NCBI GenBank assembly: GCA_034420695.1
Contig: DAOULB010000042.1
Coordinates: 29,106 to 93,105 of the forward strand
Source: Io17-Chloro-G2 sp034420695
GTDB taxonomy: Bacteria > Chloroflexota > Dehalococcoidia > Lucifugimonadales > UBA3495
Reading direction: 5' to 3'
Length of the DNA: 64,000 bases
Positions 43,044 through 52,058 of this stretch are shown here, in pieces (position 1 is the first letter of the stretch; each line of letters starts with the position of its first letter). The position numbers and the translations under genes were made by a program. The notes under the pieces were generated by a model. That model ran no database searches. It was not told the origin of the DNA and saw only the letters and a list, made by a program, of their open reading frames with translations.

Positions 43044-44254
43044 CGGTTTCCGCCGAAACGACCCTGGGTCCACAATTCGCCAAGCCGGTACTTTTCCAGC
43101 CAGGGTTTCAGTTCCTCCGTACTAAGGCGGCGGAGTTGGGTTGCCCCGTTCTCTTTCTCACAGACTACGATGGCTTCCGGAGTGTCTGTGAGCGCGTCCA
43201 CCAGCAGGTCGGAGTGTGTTGTAATGAACAACTGGCAGCGAGACGATGCTTCTCTCAGCAACGCGGCGATTTCCGGGATTACGTCGGGGTGCATTCCGAC
43301 TTCCGGCTCCTCGATGCAGACAATTGGCGGCGGGGCTGGATGGCAGAGAATTGCCAACAAACACAGGTAGCGCAAGCTGCCGTCAGACAGACGAGTTGCC
43401 GGGATGGACTCCCGCAGCCCTTGCTCGTGGAAAAATGTCTGAACCGTGCCAAAGCTCAACCGTGTGTTGATGTCTTGGAACGAAGGATAGAAGTCCTTCA
43501 TTCGGTCGATTATTTGAGGTTTGACTTTCGGTTCGTTCAGCAGGTTGCTCAGCAATACGCCCAGATTTGAAGCATCCGACAGCAAGAATTGTTGGGGGAG
43601 GTCGGTCCTCTGAGCGAGCCTTGGGGGAGCATAAGGACCGAGGCTCCATCCCCTGTAAATGGAAATCAGGCCAAACAATTCGCCTAGGAAGGTCAATTCC
43701 GGGTAGGTGTAGCGGTCTCGTCTTTGCGAGAGAATCGACTGGTCCGGTTTGACATCGTCCCACTGGAGTTGTCTCTTATAGTTGTTGTGGGAGGGGGTCA
43801 CAGTATCGATTACTGGGCCGCTCCCTTGGTAGCGATACTTGTAATAGATATAGGGCTGCGAACCGGGGGGGGGTACCAAGCCTTCGTCTGCAATAACTTC
43901 GTCGACTATGACAAATCGCCCCCCGGTGTCAGTGAAGGACAATCTGTACTTTATTAGAGATGTTCCGCTGGTGTTCACCCGGGGGAATCTGGTAGTTACT
44001 TCAATAGTGGCTAAGGGTATGGGAACAGCTCCCTTCCAGAGCCAGGCATTGACTCCTCCACCCCATCCTATTGGCGCTTGCAGGTCCCAAGGCGCGGCGG
44101 CGAGGAGGGACAGCGCCTCTATGAGGTTGGACTTGCCGGAGGCATTGGGCCCGATGAGGACGTTGAGAGGTTCCAACGGGAACGGCTTGGTGTTAGGGCC
44201 ATAGGAGAGTATGTTTTCGAGACGGATGGTCTCGATGGAAATTGACCCATCCAT
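43037..44254 (-). CDS. AAA/ABC-type ATPase (RecF/OLD-like)
   Basis: 405 aa. The N-terminal IETIRLENILSYG then Walker A IGPNASGKSNLIEAL is the AAA_21/RecF-like start; signature-like RLSDGSLRYL, Walker B PIVCIEEPEVGMHPD and a D-loop/His switch LFITTHSDLLVDAL follow. Such ATPases sense damage or phage proteins and control a partner nuclease. The partner here is the DUF4276 gene that overlaps its 3' end. Confidence 0.88.
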   Translation of the reverse strand: MDGSISIETIRLENILSYGPNTKPFPLEPLNVLIGPNASGKSNLIEALSLLAAAPWDLQAPIGWGGGVNAWLWKGAVPIPLATIEVTTRFPRVNTSGTSLIKYRLSFTDTGGRFVIVDEVIADEGLVPPPGSQPYIYYKYRYQGSGPVIDTVTPSHNNYKRQLQWDDVKPDQSILSQRRDRYTYPELTFLGELFGLISIYRGWSLGPYAPPRLAQRTDLPQQFLLSDASNLGVLLSNLLNEPKVKPQIIDRMKDFYPSFQDINTRLSFGTVQTFFHEQGLRESIPATRLSDGSLRYLCLLAILCHPAPPPIVCIEEPEVGMHPDVIPEIAALLREASSRCQLFITTHSDLLVDALTDTPEAIVVCEKENGATQLRRLSTEELKPWLEKYRLGELWTQGRFGGNRW

Positions 44255-44524
44255 TGACTACAACCCCGGCCCTTCTCACTTCCTATTAGCCATATCGGCA
44301 CTAATGAGTTCTTGTTTCGGGAACCGAATATTCCGCAACGAGCAATATAGAAGTAGGCTGAGTCAGGGCCCAACCCCGGCGTTTGTCAGGCATAATACTA
44401 CCATAAGACAGGAGGCCGAAAGACAGGAGGCCGAAGCGGGGCGAACGCTCTTGCGGGCTATTCCGGTTGTTGGCGCCAGGGGCTTGGGATAGAATTCCGG
44501 GGCAGTCGGGGAGAAGGAGCGAAA

Positions 44525-45481
44525 GTGAACGTAGACGACGTGAAAAACACGGCCGTTATCGGCGCTGGTGAGATTGGGCATGGTATAGCGGTTGGCCTGG
44601 CTTTGGCGGGGTATCAAGTGAAGCTGGTCTCAACAACGGACGCCAGCTTGCAGAAGGGCATGGACGCGGCGCGAGCCGACCTGGACCGGTTGGTGGGCTT
44701 GGGGTTCGTCAGCGGGGAGGACGCTGCGTCAGCTCCTTCCCGGATTTCCACCACCCTTTCGCTGGAAGAAGCGGCCCAGGACACCGACGTGGTGTTCGAA
44801 GCGGTCTACGAAAACCTCCCCTTGAAGCAGCAGATTTTTGGAGACTTGGACCGGTATTGCCCCGAGCGGGCGATCCTCACCAGCAGCACGTCCACTATCA
44901 TTCCCAGTTTCCTGGCGGAGCCAACCAACCGGCCCGACCGGGTGATGGTGGCCCACTACACTGGGCCGTCGTACCTGTCTCCCTTGGTGGAGATAGTCCG
45001 CAACGACCAGACTTCCGACGAGTCGGTGGAGACGGTTTACCAGCTTCTTTCCCGGGTCGGCAAGAGCCCGGTAATCGTGCAGAAAGAGGTGCCGGGCTTC
45101 ATCGCCAACCGGCTGTTGGCCGCCCTGCTGCGGGAGGCCTTGCACATGGTGCAGCGAGGCATTGCCAGCCCCCAGGACATTGACACAGTGCTGAAGACGA
45201 GCCATTCCCGGCGCTGGGTGGTGGCGGGGATTTTCGAGATGGTGGAGATAGCAGCGGGGTGGGACTTGGCCCTGGCGGCCTATCCTCATGTGCTGCCATA
45301 CTTGGACTCCTCCCAGGACATAATGGAACTGGTGCAGGAATTGGTGGACAAGGGTCTGCTGGGGGCCAAGTCGGGGCAGGGGTTCTTTGAGTGGGACCCG
45401 GAGTCGGCGGAGGCGTCCCGCCGCAAGCTGGCCCGCGCCTTCATTGAAATCGAGAAGTGGTACCGGGAGGGCCACGCCTAA
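44525..45481 (+). CDS. 3-hydroxyacyl-CoA dehydrogenase family protein
   Basis: 318 aa from a GTG with AAGGAG upstream. NAD-binding NTAVIGAGEIGHGIAVGLALAGY, DVVFEAVYENLPLKQ with the active-site Glu region, STSTI and VPGFIANRLLAALLREAL are typical. It oxidises a beta-hydroxy acid or acyl-CoA. The His usually found in the catalytic HFxxP motif is present as VAHYTGPSYL, an unusual variant seen in the hydroxybutyryl-CoA/L-carnitine dehydrogenase side of the family. A TTGTTG-17-TAGAAT pair at 44467-44495 may be its promoter. Confidence 0.87.
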   Translation: MNVDDVKNTAVIGAGEIGHGIAVGLALAGYQVKLVSTTDASLQKGMDAARADLDRLVGLGFVSGEDAASAPSRISTTLSLEEAAQDTDVVFEAVYENLPLKQQIFGDLDRYCPERAILTSSTSTIIPSFLAEPTNRPDRVMVAHYTGPSYLSPLVEIVRNDQTSDESVETVYQLLSRVGKSPVIVQKEVPGFIANRLLAALLREALHMVQRGIASPQDIDTVLKTSHSRRWVVAGIFEMVEIAAGWDLALAAYPHVLPYLDSSQDIMELVQELVDKGLLGAKSGQGFFEWDPESAEASRRKLARAFIEIEKWYREGHA

Positions 45482-45528
45482 GGCCGGCGCCTTCTCCGGG
45501 GTTCATGTCGGCCCGGTTTCGGGCGGGC

Positions 45529-47070
45529 TCATCCCCGGCTGTTGTACCTGTAATGAGGCTCCCCTTGGTCGATGCGCCAGTCCCGGTAGAAACGCTCCAC
45601 GTAAGGGAGCAGTCCTTGGACCAAGGCCCGGGCTTCCAGGACTTGGGGCTCCAGCGGACGGGAGTAACGCTCCCGCAGTTCCTTCAGCAACGCCGCCTTG
45701 TTCAGCTTGGTGTGGCGGCCGCCCCGCAGCACTACTTCCCCGTCGACCATAACCGTGTCCACTTGGCCGGCCTTGCCCCGGTACAAGAGAGCGTCAACGG
45801 GGTCGAGGTCCGGGTCCAAGTAGGGCTGCTCGATGTTGGCCAGGTCCAATAGCACCGCATCGGCCCGGCGTCCGGGTTCCAGTGCCCCGATTTCCTGGTG
45901 GAAGAAGGTCGGCGCTGCGCCGTTGATGGTGGCCATGGCCAGGGCTGCCTGGGAAGTCAGGGCCGGAGCGCCCAGTCCCGGTTCGCGATGGAGCTTGGAG
46001 GCGAGCCGCATTTCTTGAATCATGTCGTCATCGTCGTTGATGGCGGTGCTGTCGGTGCCCATGGCGACGTTTACGCCGGCTTGAGCCATTCGGAGCACCG
46101 GCGCGACTCCGTTTTTGAGCCGCAGATTGGAGCTGGCGTTGTGGCAGACGGTGGTCCCGTTTTGAGCCAACAGGCCGATGTCCTCGGCGGACAGCCATAC
46201 GGAGTGGGCACAGGAGAGTTCCGGCCCGAGGAAGCCCAGTTGGTTCAAGTGGGCCGCGGGTGTGACGCCCCAAGTGCGGCGGCCGTACTCTTGCTGGTAG
46301 GGGCTCTCGGCCAAGTGCATGTGGATGCCGGTCCGGTAATCGGCCGCAAGCTGCTTGGTCTCTTGGAGGAACTCATCGGACACCCACTGCACGTTGGCCG
46401 GGCTGAGCAGAACCCTGATTTTACCCACTGGGTCCCGTCCGTACTTTTCGTAGATGGAACGAAAGTACCCGAAGTAGTCCTGGGCCGAAATATTGGTGGC
46501 TGACAGGTACTTGGTGAGGCCTTGGGCCAGGTCTTGGGGTAGCCAGGCGATGAATTCCCGGTCGTCGCCGTACACTACCCGGTTGCGCCCCCGGAAGTAG
46601 ACCGAAAAGGCGGTGCGCACCCCCGCATCGGCGAATCCCTGCAGGACTTGGTCGACGTCGTCTTCAAGCCCTGTCACCGGGGTCTGGGGGTGGTTGTACA
46701 TGACGGTGGTAGTGCCCGACTCGATCATCTGGAGGGCGGTGTAGGCGGTCATCAGGTAGTTGTCTTGCGGGCGGCGGCCCCAGCCCGACAATATCCAAGT
46801 CTCCAGGGAGTCGTCGCAGGCCCCCATCTGGAAGGTGCCCACACCCCGTCCGTGGTGGTGGCAGTTGACCAAGCCGGGGAAGACCATGTAGCCGGGCCCG
46901 CCCAACACTTCGTCGGGAGAGCAGGTTGACCTGAGGTTTTCATAGGACCCGACGGCCTTGATGACGCCGTCTTCTTGAAAAAATGCGCCGTCGTTCAAGA
47001 CCACGGTGGAGCCGGCGTCAGGCCCGGCCCGGCAGACCAAGTATTTCCCGCGAACCAGGGACGATACCAT
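45529..47070 (-). CDS. Metal-dependent amidohydrolase (cytosine deaminase/TrzA type)
   Basis: 513 aa from the ATG at 47068-47070 with AAGGTGA upstream; earlier in-frame starts lack support. Metal ligands: NCHHHGRG (HxH), HMHLAES, CAHSVWL and MGTDSTA, the subtype III pattern of guanine/cytosine deaminases and atrazine chlorohydrolase. DAVLLDLANIEQPYLDP and VMVDGEVVLRGG form the composite beta-sandwich domain. Substrate unknown, likely an aminated heterocycle or similar. Confidence 0.9.
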   Translation of the reverse strand: MVSSLVRGKYLVCRAGPDAGSTVVLNDGAFFQEDGVIKAVGSYENLRSTCSPDEVLGGPGYMVFPGLVNCHHHGRGVGTFQMGACDDSLETWILSGWGRRPQDNYLMTAYTALQMIESGTTTVMYNHPQTPVTGLEDDVDQVLQGFADAGVRTAFSVYFRGRNRVVYGDDREFIAWLPQDLAQGLTKYLSATNISAQDYFGYFRSIYEKYGRDPVGKIRVLLSPANVQWVSDEFLQETKQLAADYRTGIHMHLAESPYQQEYGRRTWGVTPAAHLNQLGFLGPELSCAHSVWLSAEDIGLLAQNGTTVCHNASSNLRLKNGVAPVLRMAQAGVNVAMGTDSTAINDDDDMIQEMRLASKLHREPGLGAPALTSQAALAMATINGAAPTFFHQEIGALEPGRRADAVLLDLANIEQPYLDPDLDPVDALLYRGKAGQVDTVMVDGEVVLRGGRHTKLNKAALLKELRERYSRPLEPQVLEARALVQGLLPYVERFYRDWRIDQGEPHYRYNSRG

Positions 47071-47377
47071 GGTTTTCACCTTCCTCGAGAAACTGGGGAA
47101 TAATCGGGCTTCGCGTACACAGAGAGAGGTTTCTAATTCTAAGGCTTCATTGCCTTGAAGCAATGGGCAGCGCAGGGAGCCTGCTCTGCCACGGTTTGCA
47201 GGTATTTCAACCGAACCCGGGATGTTCTGCAGCCGGTTGGTTGCCTTGGTTCAAGGTAGGGATTAGAGTTGGATTCGAGGCTCGTCTGACCTACGAAAGG
47301 CCTTGTAAGACACTGAAGGCTGAAGGCGGGCCTGTTCCGAACCAGTTTGGCACTGGGTGCTAAAGGGAAGGTGCAAC
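47071..47377. other. Intergenic region upstream of SDR
   Basis: 307 bases between divergent genes. A small hairpin GGCTTCATTGCCTTGAAGC lies near 47142-47160. No clear promoter or gene. Confidence 0.4.
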
Positions 47378-48229
47378 ATGGCGGGACTTGAAGGAAAGAC
47401 GGCGCTGATTACCGGGGCCGGCGGAATGCGGGGCGTGGGCCGCGCCTCCGCGCTGAAACTGGCGTCCCAAGGAGCGGACATCGCCATTACCGACGTCCAG
47501 CGGGATGCCTCCGACCTCCCACCGGCGGAGGTGCGGGAGGAGTGGCGCGGCATCCTGAGCGTGGCCGAGGAGGTGGAAGCCTTGGGCCGGCGCTGCTACC
47601 CGGTGTACTGCGACTTGGGGGACGATGAGCAGATTGAACGGTTGGTTGATGAAGTGAGGGACCACTTCAGCCGGATTGACATACTGGTGAACAACGCCCG
47701 GGCGGTCATTGGCCGGGACAAGACGCCGGTCACCGAGTTAGCCAAGGACGTCTGGGACCACTTCCTGGCCATCAACACCACCGCGGTGTTCCTGTGCACC
47801 AAGCTGGTGGGGTGGGAAATGATGGAGCGGGGCGAGGGCGGGCGCATCATCAACATCGCCTCCAACGCCGCCAAGCAGGCCAGCGCCATGGGTGCGGCCT
47901 ATTCCGCTTCCAAGTTCGCCGTATTGGGCCTGACCCAGGCTTCGGCCCTGGACCTGGCCCCCTACAACATCACGGTGAATGCCGTGTGCCCCGGGCCCAT
48001 CAACACCGACCGGATGAGCTACTGGGAGCGGGACCAAGCCGCCGAGCGGGGAGTGAGCCAGGAGGAGTTCCGCAGCCGGATAGTCAGGGAATCAGGTCAG
48101 CGCACGCCATTGGGGAGGATCGCCGGGGCCGAAGACGTTGCCAACATGGTCGCCTTCTTCGCGTCGGAAGAAGCGTCCTTCATCACCGGCCAAGCCTACA
48201 ACGTCAACGGCGGGTTGTTGTTTCACTAG
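47378..48229 (+). CDS. Short-chain dehydrogenase/reductase
   Basis: 283 aa from the ATG at 47378 with GGGAAGGTG upstream. TALITGAGGMRGVGRASALKL is the cofactor motif with a small insertion, ILVNNAR the structural motif, Ser in INIASNAAKQ and AYSASKFAVLGL the Tyr-Lys. The C-terminal ASFITGQAYNVNGG is typical of classical SDRs. Substrate unknown. Confidence 0.88.
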   Translation: MAGLEGKTALITGAGGMRGVGRASALKLASQGADIAITDVQRDASDLPPAEVREEWRGILSVAEEVEALGRRCYPVYCDLGDDEQIERLVDEVRDHFSRIDILVNNARAVIGRDKTPVTELAKDVWDHFLAINTTAVFLCTKLVGWEMMERGEGGRIINIASNAAKQASAMGAAYSASKFAVLGLTQASALDLAPYNITVNAVCPGPINTDRMSYWERDQAAERGVSQEEFRSRIVRESGQRTPLGRIAGAEDVANMVAFFASEEASFITGQAYNVNGGLLFH

Positions 48230-48239
48230 GGGGCGAGGG

Positions 48240-48491
48240 CTATGCCCGGGCTTCGAGCCACCGCTTGAATGACCGTTGACTCTCTCCCGACCGGCGGCCG
48301 GCGATCAAGCCTTCGGCGCTGATGTCTTCATCGAGGTCGGGCCAGTGGATGCCCTGCCCACCTCCGATTAGCTCCCAGCGTTTGCGCTCTTCCTGGTTGG
48401 CGTGGACAAGCCTGGGATACCAAACCAGCGGCACCGAGATTGTGCGCCCGTCGGAAAGCCCCACCTGCGGAGTGTCCTCCGACACGGTCAC
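48240..48491 (-). CDS. DUF2442 protein, probable antitoxin
   Basis: 83 aa from a GTG. VGLSDGRTISVPLVWYPRLVHA, IGGGQGIHWPDLDEDIS and SGESQRSFKRWL are the DUF2442 core. Upstream codons (IEARIPDAEEVTV) also look like family sequence, and an ATT at 48519-48521 would overlap the preceding stop as ATTGA, so the real start may be a rare ATT giving ten more residues. DUF2442 often accompanies DUF4160 toxins. A ruined DUF4160-like tail lies directly upstream. Confidence 0.75.
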   Translation of the reverse strand: MTVSEDTPQVGLSDGRTISVPLVWYPRLVHANQEERKRWELIGGGQGIHWPDLDEDISAEGLIAGRRSGESQRSFKRWLEARA

Positions 48492-48516
48492 TTCTTCCGC
48501 ATCCGGTATCCGCGCC

Positions 48517-48652
48517 TCAATCGTTGAAGTGAAAATCCCACGCCTCCAACAGCATCTGGTGGTTGTCTTCGATTATCAGCAATGCTCGATAACGAAGAAA
48601 CTCGACGGTACAGCGACCCACCAAAGTCTAGGTAGGTGGCCTGCCATTCCAC
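48517..48652 (-). pseudogene. Truncated, frameshifted DUF4160-like toxin remnant
   Basis: From a GTG at 48650-48652 the frame reads EWQATYLDFGGSLYR. After a one-base shift near 48605 it continues EFLRYRALLIIEDNHQMLL then EAWDFHFND and a stop. The join reads like the C-terminal half of a DUF4160 protein (GSL...LL-EAW). The N-terminal half with the HFH motif is missing; the E1 beta gene ends nine bases before this point. It overlaps the DUF2442 gene if that starts at ATT. Confidence 0.55.
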
Positions 48653-48660
48653 TGGCCCGC

Positions 48661-49692
48661 CTACCCCCGGGCCATCAGCCCCTGTACCGTGCGGATGACC
48701 CGCTCCTCGTTGGGGACGTAGGTGTTTTCCAAGGGGCGGCTGTAGGGCACCGGGGTGTGGGGGGCGGTGACCCGGGAGGGCGGCGCGTCCAAGTAGTCGA
48801 AGGCTTCCTCGGCGACCCGGGCGCAGATTTCCGAGGCCAGGCTGCAGATCGGAGTGTCCTCGTCCACCACGACCAAGCGGTGGGTCTTGCGGACCGACTC
48901 CAGCACGTGGTCGTAGTCGATGGGGGATACGCTTAGCAGGTCCACCACTTCTGCTTGCACTCCGTTCTTCGCCAGTTCCTCGGCGGCGGCGGTGCAGACC
49001 CAAGTCATCCGGGAGATGCCAACCAAAGTGATGTCGCTCCCTTCGCGGACGGTGCGGGCCTTGCCTAATGGCAGTTCGTAGGGCTCCTCTGGCACCGGTC
49101 CGGTGTTGCCGTAGAGCCCCTTGTGCTCGAAGTAGACCACGGGGTCGTCGTCCCGGATGGCGGCAATCAGCAGGCCCTTGGCAGTGTAGGCGTCGGAGGG
49201 CACCACGCCCTTCAACCCTGGGATGTGGCTGAAGATGGAGTAGTAGGACTCGGAGTGCTGAGCGGCGCTGCCGAAGCCGGCGCCGATGCGGGTCAACAGG
49301 GTGAAGGGCACCTTCACCTGCCCGCCGAACATGTAGCGCATCTTGGCGGCGTTGTTCAGCAACTGGTCCATGCAGACGCCGACGAAGTCCACGAACATCA
49401 ACTCGGCGATGGCCCTCATGCCCGTAGAGGCGGCGCCGATGGCAGTGCCGACGAAGGCGGCTTCGGACAGGGGGGTGTCCAACACCCGCTGGTTGCCGAA
49501 CTGCTGGATGAGCCCCACGGTGGTGCGGAAGGGGCCGCCCCAGGCATCGACAATGCCCAAGTGCTCCCGTCCGGCCCCGCCGGCAATCTCCTCACCCATG
49601 ATAATGACGGTCTCGTCCCGCTCCATCTCTTGGCGGATCGCCTCGTTTATGGCCTCGCGGTACTGGATTTCCCTGGTGGCGGTGGAGGTCAT
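48661..49692 (-). CDS. 2-oxoacid dehydrogenase E1 beta subunit
   Basis: 343 aa. IQYREAINEAIRQEMERDETVIIMGEEI, LDTPLSEAAFVGTAIGAA and PVVYFEHKGLYG are typical of the beta chain of pyruvate/acetoin/branched-chain 2-oxoacid dehydrogenases. With the alpha chain it decarboxylates a 2-oxoacid on thiamine diphosphate. The alpha gene lies 68 bases upstream. E2 and E3 are not in the window. The pair looks closest to acetoin or pyruvate E1. Confidence 0.9.
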   Translation of the reverse strand: MTSTATREIQYREAINEAIRQEMERDETVIIMGEEIAGGAGREHLGIVDAWGGPFRTTVGLIQQFGNQRVLDTPLSEAAFVGTAIGAASTGMRAIAELMFVDFVGVCMDQLLNNAAKMRYMFGGQVKVPFTLLTRIGAGFGSAAQHSESYYSIFSHIPGLKGVVPSDAYTAKGLLIAAIRDDDPVVYFEHKGLYGNTGPVPEEPYELPLGKARTVREGSDITLVGISRMTWVCTAAAEELAKNGVQAEVVDLLSVSPIDYDHVLESVRKTHRLVVVDEDTPICSLASEICARVAEEAFDYLDAPPSRVTAPHTPVPYSRPLENTYVPNEERVIRTVQGLMARG

Positions 49693-49760
49693 GGTTTTCT
49701 CCCTGTTGCTACTACGATTGGCTTTGCGGTTTTGGAGTTCCCGGACCGGACAAGTGACGC

Positions 49761-50768
49761 CTAGACGTCCATGTTGGCCCCGCGTTTGAGCTGGTCGAGG
49801 GGGTAGTCGACGTATACGTCTTCGTAGATTTCCGGGGCCTCGGGCATAGGGCTTTCGTCGGCGAACCTGATGGCCTCTTCCATATACTGCTCGGACTCCC
49901 GGTCTATTTGGTCCAGCTCCTCGGCGGTAAGGTCTCCTTGGGGAATGACCGTCTCCCGGAACTGCTTCAGCGGGTCCAGGGCCCTCCAGTGGGTCTCTTC
50001 CTCTTCGGTGCGATAGGTGCGGGGATTGTCAAAAACGGTGTGGCCGTAGTACCGGTAGGTGCGGCACTCCAGCATGGACGGGCCTTCCCCAGCCCTGGCC
50101 CTGGCCACTGCCTGACCGGCGGCGTCGTACACGGCAAAAACGTCCATGCCGTCCACGTGGAAGCCGGGCATGTTGTAGCCGGCGGCCCGGTCGGAGACGT
50201 TGGCCACGGAACAGCCGTATTCCACCGGGGTGGACTCGGCATAACCGTTGTTCTCGCAGCAGAAAATGACCGGCAGCTTCCAGACCGAGGCCAGGTTCAT
50301 GGACTCGTGGAGCACGCCTTGGTTGGCCCCGCCGTCGCCGAAGAAGGCCACGGCGACCCGCCCCAGGTTCTTCAGCTTCGATGTCAAGGCCGCGCCCACG
50401 GCCAAGGGGACGCTGGCGGCAACCACGCCGTTGGTGCCCAGCATTCCCTTGCTCATGTCGGCGATGTGCATGGAGCCGCCCTTGCCCTTGTTGGGGCCGG
50501 TGGCCCGGCCGAACAACTCGGCCATCATCAGCTTAGGGTCCACGCCCTTGGCGATGCAGTGGCCGTGGCCACGGTGGGTGCTGCCAATATAGTCATCGTT
50601 GGTCAGGTGGGCGCACACTCCGGTGGGCACGGCCTCCTGGCCAGCCGAGGAGTGCACCGAAGCGGACATCCGGCGTTGCCCGGTCTCCGGTATGCCGCGC
50701 TCTTCGAAGTGCCGTATCAGGGACATCGTCGTGTAGAGCCAGATTAGGGTATCCCGGTTCAAGTCCAT
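49761..50768 (-). CDS. 2-oxoacid dehydrogenase E1 alpha subunit
   Basis: 335 aa, GGGGAG upstream. The thiamine diphosphate motif runs from GDGGANQGVLHESMNLA to CCENNGYAEST (about 145-180). IGSTHRGHGHCIAKG and GKGGSMHIAD are further family blocks. Forms the alpha2beta2 E1 with the next gene. The substrate choice between pyruvate and acetoin is open. Confidence 0.9.
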   Translation of the reverse strand: MDLNRDTLIWLYTTMSLIRHFEERGIPETGQRRMSASVHSSAGQEAVPTGVCAHLTNDDYIGSTHRGHGHCIAKGVDPKLMMAELFGRATGPNKGKGGSMHIADMSKGMLGTNGVVAASVPLAVGAALTSKLKNLGRVAVAFFGDGGANQGVLHESMNLASVWKLPVIFCCENNGYAESTPVEYGCSVANVSDRAAGYNMPGFHVDGMDVFAVYDAAGQAVARARAGEGPSMLECRTYRYYGHTVFDNPRTYRTEEEETHWRALDPLKQFRETVIPQGDLTAEELDQIDRESEQYMEEAIRFADESPMPEAPEIYEDVYVDYPLDQLKRGANMDV

Positions 50769-50934
50769 AGCTACTCCCCGGTCTTGCTTGGATGATTTCG
50801 CTAGGGGCCATGGGGCGGTGAATCAGCCTCATGGTAGCATGGCCCCAATCCATGTCAATATCGAAGGGTTGGGCCCGTAGCTGCCTTGGCGGCACCGCCG
50901 TTACCCTCGTGGCAAATGAAGGGGCCTTTGGGGC

Positions 50935-51798
50935 TCAGGGAGCGGTGACGCTTACAGTCTCGCCGGGACCGGTCTGGAGCAGCATAGCGGCGTTGCCGTC
51001 CCTTACGGCGATTTCCAAGTGGCCGTGGCTGCCGGCCAGGGCAATCAACCTGTCAATAGAATGTGCCGAAGGGTCGTGGAAGGTGCGGCTCAGCCCATTG
51101 ACTCGGCGGTCCTTGATTTCGACCGTCAGCCTGCCGTCCTGGGGCAGGCGGGACGCCTCTATGTTGGTGACCAGGTTGCCAAAGTGATCGGCGTATATGA
51201 CCTCACCCCGGAGCCGGCCCGGCAGTTCCCCCGCGGGTCCGGGCATGGCCAGCCGGTGGATTTGGGACACCGGGCGGCCCATGTCCTGAGGAGCAACTCC
51301 CAGTGAAAGGTGGGCCGCCGCCGGGGCGAAGATGTCCCTGCCGTGGAAGGTGGAGCTGACTTGGTCGAGCCGGTACCGGGGCTCGTTTAGTTCGTATGCC
51401 GAACAACCCGGGGGCAAGAGGGACGCGCCGTCCTGCTCCGGGTTGTCGTTTTCCGGCGAGGCATCTCCAGGTCCCCATAATACCCGGGTAAGGAGCCCGT
51501 TGTCCGGCGCAAGAAATGGGCCCAGGGGGGTGTTCACCAGCAAGGGGAGGCGGGAGGTGCCCACTCCGGGGTCCACAACGGCGACGTGAATCGCTTGTGC
51601 CGGAAAGTAAGCGTGGTTGACCCCCAGAACGAAGGCGGCTTGGCGTATGTCCTGGGGAGCGATTCCGTGGGTCAGGTCGAGTATTTTTGCTTGGGGGTTG
51701 ATGCCGAGAATTACTCCCTTCATCACGCCAACGTAGGCGTCAACGACGCCAAAGTCGGTGGTCAGCACGATGACGGGGCTATTCGTTTTCGGGGTCAA
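50935..51798 (-). CDS. SAM hydrolase/halogenase-fold protein (DUF62)
   Basis: 287 aa from a TTG. VIVLTTDFGVVDAYVGVMKGVI, VVDPGVGTSRLPLLV and LAPDNGLLTRVL are the N-terminal DUF62 motifs, and FHGRDIFAPAAAHL and YADHFGNLVTNI the C-terminal ones. Bacterial members mostly hydrolyse S-adenosylmethionine to adenosine and methionine; a few are fluorinases or chlorinases. It is probably the hydrolase. Confidence 0.88.
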   Translation of the reverse strand: MTPKTNSPVIVLTTDFGVVDAYVGVMKGVILGINPQAKILDLTHGIAPQDIRQAAFVLGVNHAYFPAQAIHVAVVDPGVGTSRLPLLVNTPLGPFLAPDNGLLTRVLWGPGDASPENDNPEQDGASLLPPGCSAYELNEPRYRLDQVSSTFHGRDIFAPAAAHLSLGVAPQDMGRPVSQIHRLAMPGPAGELPGRLRGEVIYADHFGNLVTNIEASRLPQDGRLTVEIKDRRVNGLSRTFHDPSAHSIDRLIALAGSHGHLEIAVRDGNAAMLLQTGPGETVSVTAP

Positions 51799-51831
51799 GG
51801 GGCAGGAGAGGCCGGGGCCGGCTGTCCCCGG

Positions 51832-52047
51832 CTAAGACAGCCTGACGCTGAGAATAGAAACAAGCAGGAACAGGCCGCCCAAGAAAATAGTGAACTGAAA
51901 AAGGGTCTTTTCAAGACCCCGCCGGGTGCGGACCGAGGACTGGCCGCTGCCGAAAAGTCCTCCGCCCCCCTCTTTAACTTGACTGAGGATAATGATGACA
52001 ATAACAAGAGACACCAGGATCTGGGCTATGTTCATGTAGGTAATCAT
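51832..52047 (-). CDS. secG: Preprotein translocase subunit SecG
   Basis: 71 aa, the usual size. Two membrane helices (about 6-24 and 50-68) flank the conserved loop VKEGGGGLFGSGQSS. SecG is the small helper of the SecYEG channel. The start may be the ATG at 52045-52047 or the one four codons later. It lies 11 bases after gatB on the same strand. Confidence 0.93.
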   Translation of the reverse strand: MITYMNIAQILVSLVIVIIILSQVKEGGGGLFGSGQSSVRTRRGLEKTLFQFTIFLGGLFLLVSILSVRLS

Positions 52048-52058
52048 CGGCGGCCGCC

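Noticed and set aside
44403..44436. A two-copy GACAGGAGGCCGAA-type repeat
   Set aside because: Too short and without context to be called an element.
48488..49003. A 171-codon minus-strand frame overlapping the E1 beta gene
   Set aside because: Its first part is a shadow of E1 beta; only its end crosses the DUF4160-like remnant, which reads properly only with a frame shift.
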